Below are positions 46,084-54,944 of a stretch of 64,000 nt of DNA, piece by piece (positions within the stretch are counted from its first letter, which is position 1; every line of letters begins with the position of its first letter). The notes under the pieces are model-generated. The model did no database searches and was not told the origin of the DNA. It was given only the letters and a program-made list of their open reading frames with translations. The translations under genes were made by a program, and so were the position numbers. This DNA comes from JAEZBP01 sp963832725 (lineage in GTDB: Bacteria > Myxococcota_A > Polyangia > Polyangiales > Sandaracinaceae). The DNA lies in NCBI GenBank assembly GCA_963832725.1, contig CAWHVG010000002.1, positions 806,001 through 870,000 on the forward strand. Reading direction: 5' to 3'.

Positions 46084-46583
46084 ATGAGCCGCGCCCGCCC
46101 CGGCCCCGAAGATCTCGGAGAGCTCCTCCTCGAAGCGGAGCTGGAGGGAGTCGAGCGAGACGCCGATTGCGTCGGCTCGCGTTCCCGCGCAGCGGGCGAA
46201 CGCCCCGTCGGCCGATCGGCCGGTGACGCTCTGGCTCCACGGCGTGCGTGCAATCGCCGTCGCGTACGATCCGCGCTCGCCCGAAGCGCTTCCGGACTTC
46301 GAGCTGCCCGAGGGCGCGGAGCTCGGCTCGTTCGGAGAGCTCGCCGGGGGGAACGACCGGGTCGAGGTGGAGCACGACTCGGCGCGACGCCGCGCGGACG
46401 TGGAGCTCGCCGCGCGGACCAATCGGTGGGTCGGGGACGAGCGGACCTCGGTCGCCCACGCGCTCTCGGTGATCACGTCGCCGGGTATCAATCGGGAAAT
46501 GGATCGTACGTCGCGGGAACGCCTTCCACCTACCGAGGACACCGTTGGCGGTGGTTCGTGTCAAGGTCACGGCGGTGTGCTGA
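46084..46583 (+). CDS. Hypothetical protein, frameshifted
   Basis: Starting at ATG 46084 (SRARPGPEDLGELLLEAELE), coding moves to a second frame near 46150 (IASARVPAQRANAPSADRPV, TLWLHGVRAIAVAYDP, FELPEGAELGSFGELAGGND). Near 46495 it moves to a third (GKWIVRRGNAFHLPRTPLAV, then VRVKVTAVC), stopping at 46583. The joined product is about 165 residues and beta-rich, with no family recognised. It converges on the arsenic operon with 23 bases between. Confidence 0.45.
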
Positions 46584-46606
46584 CCTTCGACCGTCGAGCG
46601 GAGTGG

Positions 46607-47462
<856 letters not shown>

Positions 47463-47470
47463 GGCGTATC

Positions 47471-48490
47471 TCAATCGACGGTAGGCGCTGGGAACCAGCC
47501 CCGGGTGCGGTTGGCGAAGGCGACCAGCGAGAGCATCACCGGGACTTCGATCAAAACGCCGACCACCGTGGCCAGCGCGGCTCCGGAAGAGAGCCCGAAG
47601 AGGCTGATGGCGACCGCGACGGCGAGCTCGAAGAAGTTGGAGGTGCCGATCATCGCGGCCGGCGCGGCGACGTCGAAGGGCAGCTTCAACGCGCGCGCCA
47701 TCCCGTATCCGAGGCCGAAGATGCCGTAGCTCTGTATGAGCAGCGGCAGCGCGATGAGCACGACGCGCCCTGGCTGCTCGATGATGGTCTCCGCTTGGAA
47801 CCCGAAGAGCAGCACCACGGTCAGCAACAGGCCCAGAATCGAAGTCGGCTTGAGCCGCTCGCCGAGCTTCTCCACCCGCTCGCGGCGGAGGAGCCGCTGC
47901 GTCGAGACGCCCGCCGCCAACGGGATGACGATGAAGATGACGACCGACGCGATCAACGTCTCCCAGGGCACGTGGATATCGGTGACGCCCAGCAGGAGCC
48001 CGGCGATGGGCGCGAACGCGAAGACCATGATGAGGTCGTTGATCGACACCTGGACCAACGTGTAGTTGGCGTCGCCGTTGGTCAGATGGCTCCACACGAA
48101 GACCATCGCCGTGCACGGCGCGACGCCGAGCAGGATCATCCCGGCGATGTACTGGTGAGCGTCGGCGGAGGGGACCAAGCCCGCGAAGAAATGCTCGAAG
48201 AAGAGCACGCCGAGACCCGCCATCGTGAACGGTTTGATCAGCCAGTTCACGGTGAGAGTGAGCGCCAGCCCTTTCGGCTTTCGGCCGACGTCCTTCAGGC
48301 AGGAAGGATCGACCTTCAGCATCATGGGGTAGACCATCAGCCAGATCAGCACGGCGACGACGAGGTTGACCCGCGCCCACTCGAGCCGCGCGACGACCTC
48401 GAAGAGCCCGGGCACGACGAGCCCGAGCCCCACGCCGGTCGCGATGGCCAACGCGACCCACACCGAGAGAAAGCGCTCGAAGAATCCCAT
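47471..48490 (-). CDS. acr3: ACR3-family arsenite efflux transporter
   Basis: Intact, 339 residues with about ten membrane helices. Family motifs are present: VNLVVAVLIWLMVYPMMLKV, the conserved Cys in GVAPCTAMVFVWSHLTNGD, VQVSINDLIMVFAFAPIAGL and a late AMIGTSNFFELAVAVAISLF. It exports arsenite, with the reductase downstream supplying substrate. It stands 30 bp after the OsmC gene. The start ATG 48490 (MGFFERFLSVWVALAI) fits the family. Confidence 0.93.
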   Translation of the reverse strand: MGFFERFLSVWVALAIATGVGLGLVVPGLFEVVARLEWARVNLVVAVLIWLMVYPMMLKVDPSCLKDVGRKPKGLALTLTVNWLIKPFTMAGLGVLFFEHFFAGLVPSADAHQYIAGMILLGVAPCTAMVFVWSHLTNGDANYTLVQVSINDLIMVFAFAPIAGLLLGVTDIHVPWETLIASVVIFIVIPLAAGVSTQRLLRRERVEKLGERLKPTSILGLLLTVVLLFGFQAETIIEQPGRVVLIALPLLIQSYGIFGLGYGMARALKLPFDVAAPAAMIGTSNFFELAVAVAISLFGLSSGAALATVVGVLIEVPVMLSLVAFANRTRGWFPAPTVD

Positions 48491-48519
48491 GTTCGTCTCG
48501 TTGGCGGCGGCGCGATGAG

Positions 48520-48963
48520 TCAGGGCGCGTCGCTCGCGGCGATCGCCTCGATCTCACCGCTCAGCTCGCACGCGGTTGCGAGGGTGTTGGTGACGGTGCC
48601 GAACTTGCGGATGTTCTTGTGGAGGAGCTCGACCCGATGCGCCGGCTCCGCGGTGACGACCCGCAGCGTGTAGTGCATCCGCGCCATGCGGGGCGGCGGC
48701 TGCTCCCGCTCGGCGGTCACGGTCACGCTCGCCGACTCGTAGGAGAAGGTGAGCATCTGCGAGAAGCGCTCGACGTTCTTGAGGATGCAGGCGCAGAGCG
48801 CGCAGCAGAGGAGATCGGCGGGCCCCGGGAGGTCTTCGAGCCGCCCGGCCGTGGCGTCGAAGCGCGTCGTCAGCCCGTGAGTCTCCAGGCTGCCTTCGCC
48901 GCCGGCGCGAACGTCTCCCGTCGCGTGGTAGGTCTGGGCGGTGTCCTTCTGCGTGTCGGGCAT
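48520..48963 (-). CDS. OsmC-family protein
   Basis: The 147-residue protein has EGSLETHGLTTRFDATAGRL, LPGPADLLCCALCACILKNVE (a Cys pair where OsmC has its peroxidatic Cys), and YTLRVVTAEPAHRVELLHKN, KFGTVTNTLATACELSGEIE (the resolving Cys region). OsmC proteins reduce organic hydroperoxides using two cysteines. Inside an arsenic operon it may handle oxidative stress or arsenite-related thiol chemistry. The gene lies 16 bp downstream of ArsR. Confidence 0.8.
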   Translation of the reverse strand: MPDTQKDTAQTYHATGDVRAGGEGSLETHGLTTRFDATAGRLEDLPGPADLLCCALCACILKNVERFSQMLTFSYESASVTVTAEREQPPPRMARMHYTLRVVTAEPAHRVELLHKNIRKFGTVTNTLATACELSGEIEAIAASDAP

Positions 48964-48979
48964 GGCGTCCTCGTACCGG

Positions 48980-49321
48980 CTACAACCGCGCGACCAAGGC
49001 CTGGAGACGCCGGAGCGTGGCCGGTTCGATGCAGTAGCAAACTCGCGGGCCGTCAATCTCGCCTCGGATGAGCCCGGCCTGCTTCAAGACCTTGAGGTGT
49101 TGCGACACGGTGGACTGGGCGAGGGGCAGCTCGTCCACGATGTCGCCGCACACGCAGGTCGTCCGTCGCGCGAGCACGCGGAGGATCCGAACGCGCGCAG
49201 GATGGCCGATGGCCTTGGCCAGCCGGGCGAGATCTTCGTCCGCCTCGCTGCCTTCGAGGGCCCGCCCGTCCGGCTCTACGGTCGGCGGAGGGCAGCAGCT
49301 CGAGCTCACGGTTTCGCTCAT
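48980..49321 (-). CDS. arsR: ArsR/SmtB-family regulator
   Basis: 113 residues. N-terminal Cys pair (SSSCCPP), then winged-helix DNA-binding domain: ARLAKAIGHPARVRILRVLA, RRTTCVCGDIVDELPLAQST, VSQHLKVLKQAGLIRGEIDG. The CVCGD motif in the recognition region is the usual ArsR arsenite-sensing triad. As first gene of the operon, it should repress the operon until arsenite binds. The promoter upstream (49322-49517) was not resolved. Confidence 0.9.
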   Translation of the reverse strand: MSETVSSSCCPPPTVEPDGRALEGSEADEDLARLAKAIGHPARVRILRVLARRTTCVCGDIVDELPLAQSTVSQHLKVLKQAGLIRGEIDGPRVCYCIEPATLRRLQALVARL

Positions 49322-49517
49322 CGTAAATCGACGATAGGCGTTAAACCGCCCGCGTCAACCCGATGAGGCGCTCGCCGAGCGCGCTTCCACGCGTCGTGGG
49401 GCCGCCAACGCGGGACGGTACCGGTGCGCGGAAGTTCGCCGAGGGCGGGATCGGGTTCAGCCGCGAGGTGTGCAGCGGATGGGCCCCGAGCTGGCGGAGC
49501 ATCGACACGCGCTCATC

Positions 49518-50420
49518 TCAGAACGTGCCGCAGCCGGCGGGCAGGCAGGTGTTGCCGACGCAGACGTGGCTGGCGCAGGCGGCGGGGTCGTCGCAGCTCG
49601 CTCCGTCGGGTGCCATGCCGGGGGCGCAGCGGCTGCCGTCCGCGCTGCAGTAACCGCTCGCGCACTCGCGCGAGGTGACGCAGCTCTCGCCGTTCGGTCG
49701 CGAGCGGCAATGCTGATCCTGGCAGAGGTTGCTCTCGCAGTCGGTGTCGCTCGCGCACGCTTCGCCGTCGCCGAGCCGCCGGCGGCAGACTCCTTCGGTG
49801 CCGGCATCGCTCGCCGGGACGCAGCGGAGCGCGAGGCGGTCGATGCCGAAGTCGGTGGTGAGCCGCGCGTCGAGGTCGGCGCACTGGTGGGTGTCGTCGC
49901 AGGCGTCTCCCACGCCGACCGCGGCCCGGCACCCGTACCCGCCGCCGTTCGGTGCGCACGAGCCGAGGCGGCATTCGCTGATCAGCTCGAAGCCCAGTAC
50001 GGAGCACGCGCCACCGGCGGGCACGGTGCCTTCGAACACGCCGCCGACGGTGAAGAGGTCCGCGACCTGCCAGTCGAGCGAGTCCACGAAGCTCTGGCAG
50101 TGCGCCGCCCGAGCGCGGGTGCGCGCGACCAGCGCGGCCGCGGCGTCGGCGTCGTAGTGGAGGCGGCCCTCGTCCACGGCCCGTGTCATGGCGGAGCTCG
50201 GGAAGGTGGGGCAGAGGTCGGCCTGCTGCGCGCGGCACATCGCTTCGGCCGTGTCGCCGCAGTCGCAGCGAGTCAGCGGCTCGCACATCGCGTCGAAGAA
50301 GGCATCGCAGAACGCGGAGAGCGGTACCGCGTCGCCGGTGGAATGGCTGGCCGAGCAGCCGAGCGCGAAGAGGCACGCGCCGGCGAGCATCCACCGCACC
50401 ATCGGCCACCCCGCATGCAC
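49518..50420 (-). CDS. Cys-rich lipoprotein
   Basis: The 300-residue protein begins at ATG 50420 with lipobox LFALGC. An N-terminal helical Cys domain (FCDAFFDAMCEPLTRCDCGD, AMCRAQQADLCPTF) is followed by repeated CxxDxxC/GxxC modules (ACASDTDCESNLCQDQHCRS, ...SCVTSRECASGYCSADGSRC). This is a type common among Polyangia surface lipoproteins, with no assigned enzyme. Tail-to-tail with the arsenic operon's upstream region. It is intact, unlike many similar genes here. Confidence 0.75.
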   Translation of the reverse strand: MHAGWPMVRWMLAGACLFALGCSASHSTGDAVPLSAFCDAFFDAMCEPLTRCDCGDTAEAMCRAQQADLCPTFPSSAMTRAVDEGRLHYDADAAAALVARTRARAAHCQSFVDSLDWQVADLFTVGGVFEGTVPAGGACSVLGFELISECRLGSCAPNGGGYGCRAAVGVGDACDDTHQCADLDARLTTDFGIDRLALRCVPASDAGTEGVCRRRLGDGEACASDTDCESNLCQDQHCRSRPNGESCVTSRECASGYCSADGSRCAPGMAPDGASCDDPAACASHVCVGNTCLPAGCGTF

Positions 50421-50697
50421 GCTCGCACCTCCGACGGAGCATCTCGCGCGTCCACTCGCGCGCGAATGCGTCCGATCCGTCTACCGCGAATGACCCGCAG
50501 GATCCATCGAGGGGCGTCGCAGGAGCGGTGAGGCCGGACGTCACCCTCGTGGCCGAACGCCGAGTCGCAATGCGCCGACTCGGCGAGAGACCTCGGAGCG
50601 AGGGTCACGGAACGCGGATTGCCTCTGTTCGAAGAAAAGGTGAGGCGGCGTCCGCCGAGCACTCCGATCGGGCACCGCAGCGCGGAAGGAGGACGCG

Positions 50698-51186
50698 ATG
50701 AACGAGATGAAGCGGGGCTTCCTCGAGATGCTGGAGCGCTTCGAGGCCGGGATGCTGTGTACGCGCCAGCCCGACGGCACGCTGCGCGCGCGGCCGATGG
50801 CCATCGCCAAGGCGCAGGAGAACGGTGACGTCTGGTTCGTGACCGGCGTCGGCAGCGGGAAGGTGGAAGAGGTGCTCAACGAGCCCGGGGTCGTGGTCAC
50901 CTTCCAGAGCAAGAGCCGCTATCTCTCGCTCTCGGGCAAGGCCGAGATCGTCGGCGACGAGTCGCTGATCGAGGCGCTGTGGAGGTCCGAGTGGCGGGTG
51001 TGGTTCCCGGAGGGCAAGGACAATCCGGGGCTCGTTCTCCTGCACGTCCGCGCCACCGAGGCGGAGTACTGGGACGAGAGGGGCGCTCGGGGCGCGCGCT
51101 ACGCGTTCGAAGCCGCGAAGGCCGCCCTGAAGGGCAAGCGCCCGACGGCCGACGACGTCGAGGAGCACGGTCACTTGATGCTCTGA
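50698..51186 (+). CDS. Pyridoxamine 5'-phosphate oxidase-like (general stress) protein
   Basis: A 162-residue split-barrel flavin-binding protein: FEAGMLCTRQPDGTLRARPM, GDVWFVTGVGSGKVEEVLNE, VVVTFQSKSRYLSLSGKAEI, WFPEGKDNPGLVLLHVRATE. ATG 50698 follows GGAGGAC. The family includes general stress protein 26. The flavin or ligand is inferred from the fold. It stands 42 bases upstream of the nucleotidyltransferase pair. Confidence 0.85.
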   Translation: MNEMKRGFLEMLERFEAGMLCTRQPDGTLRARPMAIAKAQENGDVWFVTGVGSGKVEEVLNEPGVVVTFQSKSRYLSLSGKAEIVGDESLIEALWRSEWRVWFPEGKDNPGLVLLHVRATEAEYWDERGARGARYAFEAAKAALKGKRPTADDVEEHGHLML

Positions 51187-51228
51187 GCCGCGGCTCGACC
51201 GCGCGCGGGCGGCTGCTACGACCAGGCG

Positions 51229-52152
51229 ATGGCCGAGGTCACGCTCATCTATGAGACGATCCACGGGAGCCGTGCCTACGGGCTGGCCCGCGAGGGCTCG
51301 GACACGGATCGGAAGGGCGTCATCGTCGGCCCACGCCGGTGGTATTTCGGCTTCTCGAGCACGCCCGAGCAGATCGAGCATTCGGCCGATCACGTCGACT
51401 TCGAGCTGCGCAAACTGATGCGGCTCGTGGCCGCCAACAATCCGAGCATGCTGGAGCTGCTCTTCACGGATTCACGTGACCAGAGCGTTCACCATCCGGC
51501 CGGCGCGCGTCTGCTCGAGGCGCGACCGCGCTTTCTGTCCAAGCGGGTGGCGGGCACGTTCGGCGGCTACGCGCTCTCCCAGCTCGGTCGCATCCGTCGG
51601 CACCGGCGCTGGCTTCTGTCGCCGCCCGCCGCGCCGCCGTCGCGGGCGGACTTCGGGCTGCCCGAGCGCAGTGTGCTGCCGAAAGATCAGCTCGGCGCCG
51701 CCGAGGCGCTGATCGAGAAGGGGCGTATCGACGAGGCCGACGTGTCGCCCAACTTCCTGGCCGTGCTCGACCGCGAGCGGCGCTATCGCGCGGCGCGCAA
51801 GGAGTGGCAGCAGTACCAGCACTGGCTCGCGCACCGGAATCCGGCCCGCGCGGCGCTGGAGGCGGAGCACGGCTACGACACCAAGCACGCGATGCACCTG
51901 GTGCGGCTGATCCGCATGGCGGTCGAGATCCTGGAGAGCGGCGCGGTGCAGGTGCGGCGCGAGGCCGACCGAGAGGAGCTCTTGGCGGTGCGCGACGGCG
52001 CGTGGAGCTACGACGCGCTGGTGGAGAAGGTCGAGGAGGAGCGCGCGCGCATCGCGGAGGCCGAGAATCGCTCGACCTTGCCCGACGCGCCGGACGAAGA
52101 GGCGCTGGACGCGCTCTGTGAGGACCTGATCGCGGAGGTGCTCGGATGCTGA
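51229..52152 (+). CDS. RlaP-type nucleotidyltransferase 1 (COG3541)
   Basis: The 307-residue protein has the nucleotidyltransferase motif GSRAYGLAREGSDTDRKGV (GS followed by two catalytic Asp, DTD), then WYFGFSSTPEQIEHS, DFELRKLMRLVAANNPSMLE, then the family's helical C-terminal part with HGYDTKHAMHLVRLIRMAVE. Length fits the family. RlaP proteins are predicted RNA-ligase-associated nucleotidyltransferases (family knowledge). No RNA ligase is adjacent. The stop overlaps the next start. Confidence 0.82.
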   Translation: MAEVTLIYETIHGSRAYGLAREGSDTDRKGVIVGPRRWYFGFSSTPEQIEHSADHVDFELRKLMRLVAANNPSMLELLFTDSRDQSVHHPAGARLLEARPRFLSKRVAGTFGGYALSQLGRIRRHRRWLLSPPAAPPSRADFGLPERSVLPKDQLGAAEALIEKGRIDEADVSPNFLAVLDRERRYRAARKEWQQYQHWLAHRNPARAALEAEHGYDTKHAMHLVRLIRMAVEILESGAVQVRREADREELLAVRDGAWSYDALVEKVEEERARIAEAENRSTLPDAPDEEALDALCEDLIAEVLGC

Positions 52153-52913
52153 TGCCCGATCTCGAACGCGCGCGGCGCTTCCTGGCCGCGCATCCGCCGC
52201 CCGGCGCGCTGCTCCAGTGCGGCGTGACCGGCGCGCATTACTACGGCTTCCCCTCGCCCGACAGCGACGTGGATCTGAAGGGCGTGCACCTCGCGCCGAC
52301 CCGCGCGTGGCTCGGACTGGACCGCCCGGCCGAGACGCACGACGTGCTCACCGACTTCGAGGGAGTGGAGCACGACCTGACGACCCACGAGGTGGGCAAG
52401 GCGCTCGGGCTCTTGTTGCGCGGCAACGGCAACGTGCTGGAGCGTTTCACCAGCCCGCTTCAGGTCGTGGAGAGCGAGGACGTGGACGCCCTCGCCGAGC
52501 TCGCCCGCGGAGCCGTCAGCAAGCGCTTCGCCGGTCACTACCGCGGCTACTTCGAGGGCATGTGCCGCGAGCACGAGCGGGCCGAGGCGCCCCGCGCCAA
52601 GAAGCTGCTCTACGTCTACCGGGTGGCTCTGACGGGCGTGCATCTCTTGCGAACGGGTGAGGTGCGCGGCGACGTGTCGGCGAATGCGGCCGAGCACGGC
52701 GTCGAGGACGTCGAGGAGCTGGTCCGCGCCAAGGCGGAGCTAGGCGAGAAGAGCGCCATCGATCCGGCGCTGGACGCGAAGCACCGTGCCCGCTGGCCCA
52801 TGTTGGCGGCCCTGCTCGCCGATGCGCTGGCCGAGAGCCCGCTGCCGGACGGGGCAACGAACCGCGCTGAGGTGGACGCGTGGCTGGTCGCGCGGCGCGT
52901 GGCCGCGCTCTGA
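52146..52913 (+). CDS. RlaP-type nucleotidyltransferase 2, paralogous
   Basis: 255 residues, ATG 52146 inside the end of the first gene. It contains the same core (GAHYYGFPSPDSDVDLKGV, with the Asp pair DVD), then VEHDLTTHEVGKALGLLLRG, NVLERFTSPLQ and a helical C-terminus (KKLLYVYRVALTGVHLLRTG). GS of the first motif is replaced by GA here. It may be a non-identical partner subunit. Both genes are intact. The substrate is unknown; two such paralogs in one operon is common in some phage and bacterial RNA-repair loci. Confidence 0.8.
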   Translation: MLMPDLERARRFLAAHPPPGALLQCGVTGAHYYGFPSPDSDVDLKGVHLAPTRAWLGLDRPAETHDVLTDFEGVEHDLTTHEVGKALGLLLRGNGNVLERFTSPLQVVESEDVDALAELARGAVSKRFAGHYRGYFEGMCREHERAEAPRAKKLLYVYRVALTGVHLLRTGEVRGDVSANAAEHGVEDVEELVRAKAELGEKSAIDPALDAKHRARWPMLAALLADALAESPLPDGATNRAEVDAWLVARRVAAL

Positions 52914-52935
52914 TCCGGAGGCGGCCTGATCGAGC

Positions 52936-52968
52936 GGCACTTGTGCCACTTCGCCACGGCCCTATAAG
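52936..52968 (+). promoter_or_regulatory. Predicted promoter and palindrome of encapsulin operon
   Basis: TTGTGC (52941-52946), a 16-base spacer and TATAAG (52963-52968) form a sigma70-type promoter. GGCAC-TT-GTGCC (52936-52947) makes a perfect inverted repeat over the -35 element and could bind a regulator. GGAGGAG precedes ATG 52996 by about 5 bases, giving a short leader. Confidence 0.5.
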
Positions 52969-52995
52969 TTGCCCCCGAACAGAGACGGAGGAGAG

Positions 52996-53371
52996 ATGGG
53001 GTCCGAGTACCACGAGCCACGCGACCAACTCAGCGAAGCGTCGATCGACCTGAAGCGCGCGATCGACTCGATGCGCGAAGAGCTCGAAGCGGTCGATTGG
53101 TATCGGCAGCGGATGCAGGCAGCCACCGACCCGGAGCTGCGCGCGATCCTCGACCACCACCAGCGGGAGGAGGTCGAGCACTTCGCGATGCTGCTCGAGT
53201 GGTGCCGGCGAAACGACGGCGACTTCGAGGAGCAGCTCCGTGAGTATCTCTTCACCGAACGACCCATTTTGGCCGTGGAGAAGGCATCGGAAACCAGCGA
53301 TGCCGGCGCACCTTCGGTCGGTGACGAAGGGCCCCGGTGGTGTGACCATCGGGAGCCTCAAGGAGGAATGA
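52996..53371 (+). CDS. Encapsulated ferritin (EncFtn cargo), one frameshift
   Basis: Two-helix ferritin-like: LKRAIDSMREELEAVDWYRQ, then ILDHHQREEVEHFAMLLEWC with the Glu...ExxH metal-binding site, and FEEQLREYLF. The open frame continues to 53409 with an Arg/Pro tail. A one-base shift near 53330 gives instead VTIGSLKEE and a stop at 53369-53371. That is an encapsulin targeting peptide of the (L/V)T(I/V)GSL type, so the shift is likely an indel. As ferroxidase it would oxidise Fe(II) inside the shell. AGGAGGA, overlapping the stop, can serve the next gene. Confidence 0.85.
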
Positions 53372-53398
53372 TCGATCCACCCCGTCCTTCCGCACGGG

Positions 53399-54172
53399 TT
53401 GACCGATGAGGTCATCGAACGCATTCGCGGTCGCGCCGTGGAGCGCGCGCGGAGCGTGCTGACCGCCCGCAGGGTGCTCGACTTCGAGGGCCCGCTCGGA
53501 GGCGGCGTCGAATCGCTGCAGGTGGGGCCGGTGCACCACGAAGCCCTCGGCGAGACCGGCGCCAGGGTCTCCGCGCGCCGCGCCATCCCCATCCCACGCC
53601 TCTACTCGAGCTTCGTGCTGCCGGAGCGCGAGGTGGCGGGCGCGATCGATCCCGGGCTGCCGCTCGACACCAGCCCGGCCGAGGACGCGGCGGAGGAGGT
53701 CGCGCTGGCCGAGGAGCACGTCGTCTACCACGGCGTGCCCGAGCTCGGCGTCGAGGGCGTGCTCAACCACCCGGGAACGCACCGCGTGAAGCTCAGCGAT
53801 TGGTCCACGCCGGGCGGCGCCATCGGCGACGTCATCCAGGCGGCGGACAAGCTGGACTCGTCACGGGCCAACGGCCCCTTCGCCCTGGTCCTGGCGCCAT
53901 CGCTCTACAACCAGCTCTTCCGCAAGTACGAGGGCAGCGATGTGCTCGCGCTCGACCACCTGCGGCGCCTGGCAGCGGCCGGGATCTTCAAGAGCCACGT
54001 GCTGAGCGGAGTCGGGGTGCTGCTCTCGGCCGACCTCGGCCCGCTGGTGTGTGCCGAGGACCTCACGGTGACCTTCCTGGAGGTTCAGGAGAGCACGCTG
54101 CGCTTCGGCGTCTCCAGCTCGGTGGTGGTGCGGCTCGACGACGCGGGAGCGGCCTGCGTGCTCGGGCCCTGA
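53399..54172 (+). CDS. Encapsulin shell protein, family 1
   Basis: The HK97-fold shell protein has VLDFEGPLGGGVESLQVG, AIPIPRLYSSFVLPEREV, AEDAAEEVALAEEHVVYHGV, LSDWSTPGGAIGDVIQAADK and ...LAPSLYNQLFRKYEG. About 255 residues are visible from TTG 53399. In this family the N-terminus is normally about 15 residues longer. The preceding codons in frame (HPVLPHG) fit that N-terminus, and an ATG at 53368 after AGGAGGA lies in another frame, so an indel near 53380 may hide the true start. It forms the nanocompartment holding the EncFtn cargo encoded just upstream. Confidence 0.9.
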   Translation: MTDEVIERIRGRAVERARSVLTARRVLDFEGPLGGGVESLQVGPVHHEALGETGARVSARRAIPIPRLYSSFVLPEREVAGAIDPGLPLDTSPAEDAAEEVALAEEHVVYHGVPELGVEGVLNHPGTHRVKLSDWSTPGGAIGDVIQAADKLDSSRANGPFALVLAPSLYNQLFRKYEGSDVLALDHLRRLAAAGIFKSHVLSGVGVLLSADLGPLVCAEDLTVTFLEVQESTLRFGVSSSVVVRLDDAGAACVLGP

Positions 54173-54235
54173 GATCGCCCCGAGGGGTCCGGCGCCCGCC
54201 TTGCCCGCCACCGATGGCCGACTTACCTGTAGACA

Positions 54236-54754
54236 GTGGCCCGACTACTCCTGCTCTTCACCGTCGTCCCTCTCGCCGAGGTCTACCTGCTCTACTTCCT
54301 CGGCAGCGTGATGGGCTTCTGGCCCACCGTGGCGGTGGTGCTGAGCACGGGCCTGCTCGGTGCGTTCCTCGCCAAGCGAGAGGGCCTGCGGGTGTGGAGA
54401 CGGTGGCGCGAGTCGCTCTCGCGCGGCGAGCTCCCCGAGGAGGGCATCCTCGGGGGCGTGCTGGTGCTGATCGGCGGTGTGCTCCTGGTCACGCCGGGCG
54501 TGCTCACCGACCTGACCGGTCTCGCGCTCCTCTTCCCGCCCTCGCGCCACTTCATCGCTTCCATCGTGCGCAAGCGCCTCGAGAAGCGCATTCGCGAAGG
54601 GGGCGGCAGCTTTCAGTACCGCGTCGAGATGGGAGATCTCGGCGTGGTCGAGGAGCTGCGCGGCTCGGGCTTCGGCGACGTGGTGGACACCGACGGCGAG
54701 GTGGTGGAAGAGCGCCGCCCCGAGGCTCACCGGCCAGGTCGGCTCGAGGGCTGA
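54236..54754 (+). CDS. fxsA: FxsA-family membrane protein
   Basis: GTG 54236 begins LLLLFTVVPLAEVYLLYFLG, the family's conserved start. Two to three membrane helices include GFWPTVAVVLSTGLLGAFLA, LGGVLVLIGGVLLVTPGVLT with the FxsA TPGxxTD motif, and LALLFPPSRHF. An extended cytoplasmic tail of about 60 residues is longer than E. coli FxsA. The last codons (CGG CTC GAG GGC TGA) are the first unit of the tandem array that follows. Confidence 0.85.
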   Translation: MARLLLLFTVVPLAEVYLLYFLGSVMGFWPTVAVVLSTGLLGAFLAKREGLRVWRRWRESLSRGELPEEGILGGVLVLIGGVLLVTPGVLTDLTGLALLFPPSRHFIASIVRKRLEKRIREGGGSFQYRVEMGDLGVVEELRGSGFGDVVDTDGEVVEERRPEAHRPGRLEG

Positions 54755-54942
54755 GCGGTTCGAGCGGCTCGAGGGCTGAGCGGTTCGAGGCTGAGCGGTT
54801 CGAGGCTGAGCGGCTCGAGGGCTGAGCGGCTCGAGGGCTGAGCGGCTCGAGGGCTGAGCGGCTCGAGGGCTGAGCGGCTCGACGGCTGGGCGGTTCGACG
54901 GCTGGGCGGTCGAGGGTTCGGCGGTTCGAGCGCCGACTCGAG
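54737..54942. repeat. 15-16 bp tandem array spanning the FxsA stop
   Basis: About twelve degenerate copies of CGGCTCGAGGGCTGAG with CGGTTCGAGGCTGAG variants lie between the FxsA and antiporter stops. The first copy is the end of the FxsA gene itself, including TGA. Later units drift to CGACGGCTGGG. Each unit holds CTCGAG or TTCGAG. Confidence 0.9.
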
Positions 54943-54944
54943 GC

